DNA of 15,510 bases from Rhizobiaceae bacterium (GTDB taxonomy: Bacteria > Pseudomonadota > Alphaproteobacteria > Rhizobiales > Rhizobiaceae), in the NCBI GenBank assembly GCA_004299545.1, contig SCRB01000428.1, forward strand, positions 1-15,510, written 5' to 3'. Below are positions 7,749 to 13,599 of the stretch, piece after piece. The notes beneath the pieces are model-generated. The model was not told where the DNA came from, did no database searches, and saw nothing but the letters and a program-made list of their open reading frames with translations. Made by a program: the position numbers and the translations under genes. Numbering within the stretch: position 1 is the first letter of the stretch; the number at the start of each line of letters is the position of its first letter.

Positions 7749-8606
7749 CTACCCTTTCACCGCGCCGAGCGACAGGCCTTCGACGAGATAGCGCTGGGCA
7801 TAGAGCGCCAGAGCCAGCGTCGGCAGGATCGACAACACGATCGCTGCCGCGATCTGGCCATAGGAAATACCCGCGGCCGTGACGAAGGCGAGCGCACCCA
7901 CGGTGACCGGTTGTTTGTCGGCGGAGCCGAGGATGAGGGCGAAAACGAAATTGTTCCACGCGAAAATGAAGGAGAGCAGGCCCGCCGCGGCGATGCCCGG
8001 ACGCGCCAGCGGCACGGCAATGCGGAAGAAAGTCTGCGCCCAGGAATGGCCGTCGATCCGGTAGGCGTGCTCGATGTCTGGGCTGATGTCTTCGAAATAG
8101 CCGCGGACGATCCAGACGATCAGCGGCAGGCAGATGAGCTGATAGACCCAGATCAGGCCGATATAGGTGTCCGACAGGCCGATCTCATTGAAGAGAAGCG
8201 ACAGCGGCAACAATATCAGGAGAGGCGGCGCAAACCGGATGGAAAGCAGGGTGAAGGCGATGTCCTCGCCGAGGCGGAACTTGAAACGGGCAAAGGCGTA
8301 GGCAGCCGGCACGCCGAGCACGAGGGCCACGAGCACCGAGGTCGTCGAGAGGAAGAAGCTGTTCCACAGATTGTGCATGAAGGTCAGCTTCAGCGACCCG
8401 ACGGTCGTTATCAATTCTCCCGAAATCAGCGCCTTGTAATTGCTGAGCGTCGGCGAAAAGAAAACCCGCGGCGGAATCCGCAGGATCTGCTCGTTCGTCT
8501 GGAACGACATCAGAACGATCCAGAAAATCGGGAACAGGAAGAAGACCAGGATCACGCCCAATGCGACGCGCCTGAAGATCGTTTCCAGCGGCGAGGTGTG
8601 ATCCAT
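7749..8606 (-). CDS. CUT1 ABC transporter permease (MalG/UgpE type)
   Basis: A 285-residue inner-membrane permease with about six hydrophobic segments (roughly 14-34, 85-106, 115-139, 147-168, 204-226, 248-270). The cytoplasmic EAA loop that docks on the ATPase is EHAYRIDG at 179-186. It keeps Glu, the second Ala, Asp and Gly of the EAAxxDG consensus but has His at the first Ala, and is followed by the usual IAVPLARPG. ATG at 8606 has a strong AGGAGG ribosome site that overlaps the stop region of the preceding permease gene (10 nt between genes). The ATPase gene follows with no gap. It pairs with the 292-residue permease to form the translocation pore for the substrate delivered by the Tat-type binding protein. 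Confidence 0.93.
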   Translation of the reverse strand: MDHTSPLETIFRRVALGVILVFFLFPIFWIVLMSFQTNEQILRIPPRVFFSPTLSNYKALISGELITTVGSLKLTFMHNLWNSFFLSTTSVLVALVLGVPAAYAFARFKFRLGEDIAFTLLSIRFAPPLLILLPLSLLFNEIGLSDTYIGLIWVYQLICLPLIVWIVRGYFEDISPDIEHAYRIDGHSWAQTFFRIAVPLARPGIAAAGLLSFIFAWNNFVFALILGSADKQPVTVGALAFVTAAGISYGQIAAAIVLSILPTLALALYAQRYLVEGLSLGAVKG

Positions 8607-8616
8607 CTGCGCCTCC

Positions 8617-9495
8617 TTACACCGCGCCGTGCGCGCGCTCGCGCAGGCGCCGCCAGTTCTTCACGAAGACCAGCGAGAGAACGTAGGTGATGACCCACAG
8701 CACCATCAGGATCGCCGCCGAGCGGCCGACATTCGTGTACTGGAAAAACTCCAGGTAGGCGGCGACCTGGAAGACGAGCGTCGAATCGCCGGGGCCGCCC
8801 TGGGTCATGGCGTAGATAATGTCGAACTGCTGGATGGAATCGATCAGCCGGAACAGGACCGCAGTGATGATATAGGGCATCAGCATCGGCAGTGTGATGC
8901 GGAAGAAGACGAAGGTGCGCGGGACGCCGTCCAGTTCGGCGGCTTCGAAAGGCTGGCGGGGAAGTGCTCTCAGCCCTGCGATCAACAGCACCATTATGAA
9001 CGGTGTGTAGACCCAGATATCGACCAGTATGACCGTAAAGAGTGCGGTCGTCGGCGAAGACGCCCATTTGAAATTCGTTATGCCGACCAGGCTGATGAGA
9101 TAGCTGAGGATACCGAATCCCGGATTCGTCATCAGCTTCCACATAAGCGAAGCGATGGCGGGCGCAGTCATGAGCGGCAGCAGAAGAAGGATAGCCGCGA
9201 TATTGTTGAAGGTGGTCGGCCGCCGCAGCAGCAGCGCCGTTCCAAGGCCGAGGAACAGTTCGATCCCGACGGTGAACACCGTGTAGAGCAGCGAAACGGT
9301 AACGGTCTTCCAGAATTCGGAACTCGTGAAAAGCGATTGGTAATTGCCGAACCAGATGAAGCCCCGAAGATATGGCAGCGCCAGATTATAACGCTGCATG
9401 GAGTAATAGATCGCGATGACGAACGGGACGATGATCCCGATGCAGACGATCAGCGCGGGCAGGCTCAGCAGATATGGAAGCACTCGGCGATTCAC
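8617..9495 (-). CDS. CUT1 ABC transporter permease (MalF/UgpA type)
   Basis: A 292-residue inner-membrane permease with six predicted membrane segments (about 8-30, 65-90, 98-121, 151-175, 203-224, 257-279). It has a textbook EAA loop, EAAELDG at 184-190 followed by ITLP at 200-203, and the MTQGGPGDST segment common in MalF/UgpA-type subunits. The start is GTG at 9495 with a GGGGA ribosome site 7 nt upstream; no ATG lies in frame before it. It is separated from the binding-protein gene by 102 nt containing a strong stem-loop, and from the second permease by 10 nt. Confidence 0.93.
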   Translation of the reverse strand: MNRRVLPYLLSLPALIVCIGIIVPFVIAIYYSMQRYNLALPYLRGFIWFGNYQSLFTSSEFWKTVTVSLLYTVFTVGIELFLGLGTALLLRRPTTFNNIAAILLLLPLMTAPAIASLMWKLMTNPGFGILSYLISLVGITNFKWASSPTTALFTVILVDIWVYTPFIMVLLIAGLRALPRQPFEAAELDGVPRTFVFFRITLPMLMPYIITAVLFRLIDSIQQFDIIYAMTQGGPGDSTLVFQVAAYLEFFQYTNVGRSAAILMVLWVITYVLSLVFVKNWRRLRERAHGAV

Positions 9496-9544
9496 GAACG
9501 TGTCCCCACTCGCGTCGTCAGGTTCATCATGATGTCATCCGGCT

Positions 9545-9584
9545 GCGGCGGCAAGCGCGGCTCGACTGCCGCGCAAGCCGCCGC
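9545..9584 (-). promoter_or_regulatory. Strong stem-loop in the gap between binding-protein and permease genes
   Basis: Within the 102-nt gap 9496-9597 two arms pair perfectly. GCGGCGGC (9545-9552) pairs with GCCGCCGC (9577-9584), and GCGCGGC (9555-9561) pairs with GCCGCGC (9568-9574). They are separated by a symmetric AA/AA internal loop, with a 6-nt apical loop at 9562-9567. That is 15 pairs, nearly all G-C. No T-run follows in the direction of transcription, so it is more likely an mRNA-stabilising or partial-termination element than a full terminator. Elements in this position commonly raise binding-protein levels above those of the membrane subunits. Confidence 0.65.
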
Positions 9585-9597
9585 CAGTTTCGGCAAG

Positions 9598-11028
9598 TCA
9601 GAGACCGGCCTGCTCCATCTGCTTGTTGATGCTGTCGGCGAGTTGGTCGAGCCCCTCGTCGACAGGGACCTGCTTGGCCACCATCCGCTGCAGGGCAGCC
9701 GCCCAGTCGGTCGTCACGTTGAAGAAGAGCGGCTGCGGCGTGAAGTAGATCTTTGCGCCGGGCGATGTCTTCTCGAACTGCTCCAGATAACCCTTGTTCT
9801 TGCCCATGCGGCTCTTGAAATCGTCGTTGTCCCAGACGGACTGACGCGCCGGATCGACCATATCGCCCTTGATCGCACCGAACAGGTCGTGCTCTTTCGA
9901 GGTCGCCCATTGCAGGAAATACCAGGCCGCGTCCTTCTGCTTGGAGAAGTTCGACATGGCGAGCGACCATATCCAGACATTCGACTTGGGCGCCTTTGCC
10001 TCCGGATTGGCGATGAAATCATGGAAGCCGATATTGCCCTTTTCCTTGGTGTCGCCGTTGTTCTGGAAGAAGCCCAGAATATCGGCGTCGTAGATCATGC
10101 CGGAAGCGCCGGCGCCGAGGTCGTTGCCGACCTGATACCAGGTGTAGGTCGCCCAGTTCTTCGGGCCCGCCTCCTGGATCATCTTCACCCACAATTCGGT
10201 GAACTTCTTTGCCTCGGGGCTGTTCATGGCGGCCTTGAGATGGCCGTCCTTCATGACGAAGTCGCTGGCCCCGTAGCTGACATATCCGGACAGGAACCCC
10301 GGATGGATGGTCGCCCAGGAGCGCGAGCCGCGGACCCCTATGCCGTAGGCGTTGTTGTCGGACTTGGTGATCTTGACGGCCGCCTCGATCAGGTCCTCCA
10401 TGTGCTGCGGCGGGGTAAGCTTCAGCGAATCGAAGATGCGCTTGTTGTAGCTGATGCAATATTGCTCGAAGGCCCAGGGCAGGCACCATTGCTTGGCGCC
10501 TTCACCGCCAAGCGCGTCGCCGGGCTTGCCCGACCATGAATCGGAGGCCAGCAGGTTCGGCAGGATGTCCTTTTTGTCCCATCCCGACGACGTGTTGTCG
10601 GAATTGATATATTCGTTCAGGTCGACCAGCCAGCCGGCGGGGCCGTACTGCCATGTCTGGTACGCGCCGGTCATCAGGCAGTCATATTGGCTCGACTTGG
10701 ACGACAACGCCGCCGTCACCTTGTCGAAATAGACATCCTCCGGAAAGATGTCGTAGCTGATATCCATGCCGGTGAGTTTTTTGAAGGCTTCGATATCCGC
10801 GATCATCGCGTCGGCATAGGGATGCTTGTTCAAAAGCAGCTTCAGATGCGTGCCCTTGTGCTTCATCCAGTCGAAATCGGCTGCCATGGCACTGGTCACG
10901 GCATCGTTCAGCAGGTAGCGGGCAGCGACAGCACCGACACCGAGCTTGCCGAGGCCGGCAAACAATTCGCGGCGGCTCATGCGGCCTCCGACGAATGCTT
11001 CTATCAAACGGCGTTCCTTCTCGTACAT
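9598..11028 (-). CDS. CUT1 sugar ABC transporter substrate-binding protein, probable Tat substrate
   Basis: A 476-residue periplasmic binding protein of the extracellular solute-binding family 1 type, longer than MalE (about 396). The N-terminus has MSRRELF at about residues 17-23, followed by a mildly hydrophobic Gly/Ala-rich stretch (GLGKLGVGAVAA) and an AMA-AD cleavage candidate near residue 49. A twin arginine followed by a weakly hydrophobic core suggests Tat rather than Sec export. About 16 charged residues precede the twin arginine. The start is ATG at 11028, with an AGGAGGAGAAG ribosome site; a longer frame begins at 11058 but lacks such a site. The mature part has the usual alternating motifs (DVYFDKVTAALSS; NVWIWSLAMS; WYFLQWATSKE). 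It lies 51 nt after the regulator and upstream of the permeases. Substrate unknown. Confidence 0.92.
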   Translation of the reverse strand: MYEKERRLIEAFVGGRMSRRELFAGLGKLGVGAVAARYLLNDAVTSAMAADFDWMKHKGTHLKLLLNKHPYADAMIADIEAFKKLTGMDISYDIFPEDVYFDKVTAALSSKSSQYDCLMTGAYQTWQYGPAGWLVDLNEYINSDNTSSGWDKKDILPNLLASDSWSGKPGDALGGEGAKQWCLPWAFEQYCISYNKRIFDSLKLTPPQHMEDLIEAAVKITKSDNNAYGIGVRGSRSWATIHPGFLSGYVSYGASDFVMKDGHLKAAMNSPEAKKFTELWVKMIQEAGPKNWATYTWYQVGNDLGAGASGMIYDADILGFFQNNGDTKEKGNIGFHDFIANPEAKAPKSNVWIWSLAMSNFSKQKDAAWYFLQWATSKEHDLFGAIKGDMVDPARQSVWDNDDFKSRMGKNKGYLEQFEKTSPGAKIYFTPQPLFFNVTTDWAAALQRMVAKQVPVDEGLDQLADSINKQMEQAGL

Positions 11029-11072
11029 GAGACTTCTCCTCCTTCTCGGGCACGGCACAGTTCCAGGTCTTC

Positions 11073-11091
11073 CCGGCCACTACCCGGCCGG
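11073..11091 (-). other. Stem-loop overlapping the regulator stop codon
   Basis: CCGGCC (11073-11078) pairs with GGCCGG (11086-11091) around a 7-nt loop that contains the TAG stop of the SorC-family gene. There is no T-run after it. It may limit read-through from the regulator into the highly expressed binding-protein gene, or be chance in GC-rich DNA. Confidence 0.35.
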
Positions 11092-12054
11092 CGTCTCCTT
11101 CACGAGCGATCGTGCCGTTCGCTCGTCAGTTATCAGGCCGCTTAGGTGACGGCTTTCCAGTACCGATCTGATGGCGCGGATCTTTACCTTGCCTCCCGCA
11201 ACAGCCACGATCCTGCGACCCTTGAGATCCTTGCGGTCGAGCGAGAGCGTCCGGGCTGAAAGCGCGGTCGCATAGGGCTGCCCGGCCTCTCCGAAGAAAT
11301 GGCCAAGGAGTTCGCCGACGGCGCCCTCGCGCTTGATTTCCTCCATCTCCTCCCCGGCGATCATGCCGGTGGATACCAGCGAGGCCTCGCGCTCGGTCGT
11401 CCCGATGCCGGCGAAAAGGAGATCGGCACTCCTCGCCAGTTCGAAGACGTCCCGTACCCCCGGTTGGCCGAGAAGAACCGCGCGGTCTTCCGCGGTATTG
11501 GCGAAGAAGGGGACGGGCATGACGTAAGCCTCGGCGTGCGTCCTTTCCGCCAAACGGTGCATGACATCGTGCGGGTTGGCGGAGAACTTGCGCGTCAGCC
11601 CGCCCAGAAGCGATACAAAACGCACGTTTACACCCGACATGCGGGGCAGGTATTCCACGCTGGCCGCAAGCGTGCGGCCATGCCCTATGCCGATGAGCGT
11701 GCCGGGATTGCTCTCGATCTCGCGGCGCAGGAACTGCGCTCCGGCGATGCCAAGCGCACGCAGCGGCAACGCATCGGAATCGAAATCGGGCGCCACTTCG
11801 CAATAATCGAGCCCGTAACGGGCCGAGAGGTCGGCCTCAAGCGCGACGCATTCGGAAATTTCTCCATCGATGAAGACCTTCACGAGGCCTTCCTGGTTTG
11901 CCTTGGTGATGAGGCGATGGGCCTTCAGGCCCGTCAGGCCGAGCCGTTTGGCAACGGCAGCCTGCGTCATGCCGCCGGCATAATGCAGCCATGCAGCTCG
12001 AGCCGCCATACTGACGTCGCTGTCGCGCAAGGGGCCTTTATCGAAGCTCGTCAT
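11080..12054 (-). CDS. SorC-family (sugar-binding) transcriptional regulator
   Basis: A 324-residue DNA-binding regulator with an N-terminal helix-turn-helix (about 29-52: GGMTQAAVAKRLGLTGLKAHRLI) and a C-terminal SorC sugar-phosphate-binding domain. Typical elements are GIGHGRTL (122-129), SLLGGLTRK (148-156), FAGIGTTE (214-221) and VAVAGGKVKIRAIRSVL near 283-299. Family members (SorC, DeoR-like DalR, LsrR, EryD) bind phosphorylated sugars and control the adjacent operon. ATG at 12054 is preferred because GAGG lies 5 nt upstream. A TTG start at 12087 would give 11 more residues but sits at or before the predicted transcription start. Being first in the operon it is probably autoregulated. 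Whether it represses or activates cannot be read from sequence. Confidence 0.92.
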   Translation of the reverse strand: MTSFDKGPLRDSDVSMAARAAWLHYAGGMTQAAVAKRLGLTGLKAHRLITKANQEGLVKVFIDGEISECVALEADLSARYGLDYCEVAPDFDSDALPLRALGIAGAQFLRREIESNPGTLIGIGHGRTLAASVEYLPRMSGVNVRFVSLLGGLTRKFSANPHDVMHRLAERTHAEAYVMPVPFFANTAEDRAVLLGQPGVRDVFELARSADLLFAGIGTTEREASLVSTGMIAGEEMEEIKREGAVGELLGHFFGEAGQPYATALSARTLSLDRKDLKGRRIVAVAGGKVKIRAIRSVLESRHLSGLITDERTARSLVKETPAG

Positions 12055-12088
12055 TCCGGCCTCGGATATTTTTATCACCAGATGCAAA

Positions 12089-12116
12089 ATTTTTCAGACA
12101 CGATGCGGCTTGTCAA
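12089..12116 (-). promoter_or_regulatory. Candidate sigma-70 promoter of the sorC-type operon, with operator-like palindrome
   Basis: On the minus strand a perfect TTGACA (12116-12111) is followed by a 16-nt spacer and AAAAAT (12094-12089; 4 of 6 matches to TATAAT). This predicts transcription starting near 12082 and a leader of about 28 nt before ATG 12054. The -35 box lies in an 11-nt perfect palindrome GCTTGTCAAGC (12108-12118). A second imperfect A/T-flanked dyad, TTTTATC...GATGCAAAA, lies at about 12070-12089 over the start site. Either could be the SorC-family operator. Confidence 0.5.
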
Positions 12117-12319
12117 GCTAATTCGCCTTTCAACGGATTGGCGCCGCGCCGATTCCAGGCACAGGCGAGACACCGCCGACGAATTGCGCGCGCGCTCGAT
12201 CCAGGCATTCCGGCACAAAAGCGCGCCGCGTCTAAACGGACTCCCGCGAGCGCTTCGTCTTCTTGTTTTCAAGCGTGTCGTTAACCCGAAACCGCCGCAC
12301 TCCATCGAGAATGTCGCTG

Positions 12320-12348
12320 TTGACGCCCTCGCTAAATGGATTTAGCTT
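12320..12348 (+). promoter_or_regulatory. Candidate promoter of the CUT2 transporter operon
   Basis: TTGACG (12320-12325), 17-nt spacer, then TAGCTT (12343-12348). The -35 matches 5 of 6; the -10 is weak, which would suit an activator-dependent or repressed promoter. It would give a leader of about 180 nt before ATG 12536. Confidence 0.35.
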
Positions 12349-12420
12349 TTTCAGCCGCAACGGGCCACGGTCCGGAAATGAGGTGTCCCGAAGCCGTTTT
12401 ACGAGGAGGCTTGTGCCGAT

Positions 12421-12439
12421 CCGCTGCCGTCGACAGCGG
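12421..12439 (+). other. Leader stem-loop 1 upstream of CUT2 operon
   Basis: CCGCTG (12421-12426) pairs with CAGCGG (12434-12439) around a 7-nt loop. It lies in the presumed 5' leader of the CUT2 binding-protein gene. Not followed directly by a T-run; a short TTTT occurs about 12 nt later, so weak attenuation is only a possibility. Confidence 0.3.
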
Positions 12440-12481
12440 AGGGACGCCCGGGTTTTCTCCATATCGAGCGTCATCACAATG

Positions 12482-12511
12482 CTTCGGCCGATCGCCTGAC
12501 CGGCGCTGAAG
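12482..12511 (+). other. Leader stem-loop 2 just before the ribosome site
   Basis: CTTCGGC (12482-12488) pairs with GCTGAAG (12505-12511) through seven pairs including one G-U, with a 16-nt loop that can form a few alternative pairs. It ends 13 nt before the GGGAGG ribosome site at 12525-12530, which it leaves free. Confidence 0.3.
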
Positions 12512-12535
12512 AATCACCACTATCGGGAGGAAATC

Positions 12536-13546
12536 ATGCACAGTTCGCCCAAGGCCGTTCTGGCCGTGTCCCTCATGGCCGTAAGTCTCGTCGCCGGCAC
12601 GATGCTGAGCGGCACGGTTCAGGCGTCGGCCAAGACCGGCAAGACATGGACCATTGCCTTCGTGCCGAAGCTGATCGGCATTCCCTATTTCAATGCGATG
12701 AAGGAAGGCCTCGACAAGGCGGCCAAGAAATTTCCCATCAAGGTCGTCTACCAGGGACCGACCACCGCCTCGGTTTCCGGGCAGGTCGAAATCGCGGAAA
12801 GCCTGATCAACAAGCATCTCGATGCCGTCGGCGTCTCCGCCAACAGCCCGACCGCTCTCGAAGCCGTGGCCAAGAAGGCCAAAGCCGCCGGCGTCCTCTT
12901 CTACTCAAGCGACTCCCAGGTCAGTGGCGATGATGTCTCGCTTCGCGTTTCACAGGCCGACGACAAGCAACTGGCGGAAACGGTCATCGACCAGCTTGCC
13001 AAGCAGATCGGCGGCAAGGGCGATGTCGCCTTCGTCTCCGGCGGCCCGACGGCGACGAACCTGAATGTCTGGATCGGCTTCATGAAGGACCGCATGAAGG
13101 CGAAATATCCGGACATGAAGCTCGTCACCATCCAGTATGCCGGCGAGGACATCTCGAAGGCGACAGACGTAACGGCGCAGCTGCTGTCGGCCTATCCGAA
13201 GCTGAAGGGGATCGTCGGCGTCAACTCCACCGCCGTGCCGGGCGCCGCGCAAGCGGTGCTGCGCGCCGGCATGAGCGGTAAGGTCGCCGTCACCGGTATC
13301 ACCGATCCCAACACCATCCGTCCCTTCGTCAACAACGGGACGGTCAAGAGCGTCGTTTTGTGGAATCCGGTCGATCTCGGCTATCTGACGGCGTGGGGCG
13401 TCCTTCAGGAACTCGAGCACAAGCCGCTTAAGGCGGAAAACGATGTGCCCGGGCTCGGGAAGGTGGCCTATTCCGCCAAGACCAAGACGCTGCTTCTCGG
13501 CAAGCCTCTTGTCATCGACAAGTCCAACATCAAGCTGAACTTCTAA
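12536..13546 (+). CDS. CUT2 ABC transporter substrate-binding protein, LsrB/RhaS-like
   Basis: A 336-residue periplasmic binding protein (peripla_BP_4 type). A Sec signal peptide covers about residues 1-32 (basic start, hydrophobic core, VQASA before the cut). The mature part shows AFVPKLIGIPYF (41-52), VYQGPTTASVSGQVEI (71-86), VGVSANSPTAL, NSTAVPGAAQA (230-240) and VLWNPVDLG (274-282). These features place it in the LsrB (autoinducer-2) / RhaS (rhamnose) branch rather than with ribose-binding RbsB. The positions I align with the AI-2 contacts of Salmonella LsrB are only partly kept: K45, D126, P235 and A237 are present, but N175-L176 stand for Asp-Gln and N277 for Asp. A different polyol or sugar ligand is therefore likely. 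ATG at 12536 has a strong GGGAGG ribosome site 5 nt upstream. It is the first gene of the rightward operon. Confidence 0.92.
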   Translation: MHSSPKAVLAVSLMAVSLVAGTMLSGTVQASAKTGKTWTIAFVPKLIGIPYFNAMKEGLDKAAKKFPIKVVYQGPTTASVSGQVEIAESLINKHLDAVGVSANSPTALEAVAKKAKAAGVLFYSSDSQVSGDDVSLRVSQADDKQLAETVIDQLAKQIGGKGDVAFVSGGPTATNLNVWIGFMKDRMKAKYPDMKLVTIQYAGEDISKATDVTAQLLSAYPKLKGIVGVNSTAVPGAAQAVLRAGMSGKVAVTGITDPNTIRPFVNNGTVKSVVLWNPVDLGYLTAWGVLQELEHKPLKAENDVPGLGKVAYSAKTKTLLLGKPLVIDKSNIKLNF

Positions 13547-13559
13547 AACAGCGGAGACA

Positions 13560-13589
13560 GGGCGGGCCGGCAACCGTTCCGGTCCGCCC
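13560..13589 (+). promoter_or_regulatory. Strong stem-loop between CUT2 binding-protein and ATPase genes
   Basis: An 11-pair stem (one G-U), 13560-13570 with 13579-13589, closes an 8-nt loop CAACCGTT. It fills most of the 53-nt gap after the binding-protein stop. No T-run follows, so partial termination or protection of the upstream message is more likely than complete termination. Only 10 nt separate the stem from the ATPase ATG and they contain no clear Shine-Dalgarno sequence. Confidence 0.65.
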
Positions 13590-13599
13590 GCCCGGGTTG

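Larger units (their letters stand above)
12055..12535. other. Divergent control region between the two operons
   Basis: A 481-bp non-coding stretch between the SorC-family gene (leftward) and the CUT2 binding-protein gene (rightward). It holds a leftward promoter candidate near 12089-12116, a rightward promoter candidate at 12320-12348, and hairpins in the presumed rightward leader. The middle part (about 12120-12310) shows no element I can support. Short open frames here (for example the minus-strand one at 12232-12477) have no recognisable family or convincing ribosome site and were not called. Confidence 0.75.

Noticed and set aside
7365..8690. A 441-codon plus-strand open frame
   Set aside because: Antisense to the ATPase and permease genes, with low-complexity Arg/Glu/Asp/Gln composition and no recognisable motif.
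9545..9584. Calling the binding-protein/permease stem-loop an intrinsic terminator
   Set aside because: There is no T-run on the 3' side in the transcribed direction, and the operon clearly continues.
8629..10539. A 636-codon open frame on the plus strand
   Set aside because: It is antisense to the permease and binding-protein genes, which have clear family motifs. Its composition (Arg, Asp, Gln, Gly and His rich, no domain) is that of a GC-driven shadow frame.
3959..12054. The standard erythritol (ery) operon
   Set aside because: Only the EryA-like kinase and a SorC-family regulator fit. EryB, EryC and the isomerases are absent from the window, and a dehydrogenase and aldolases stand in their place. 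It cannot be excluded that some lie outside.
12232..12477. An 81-codon minus-strand open frame in the control region
   Set aside because: No recognisable family, a very basic composition, no convincing ribosome site, and it overlaps the presumed promoter and leader of the CUT2 operon.
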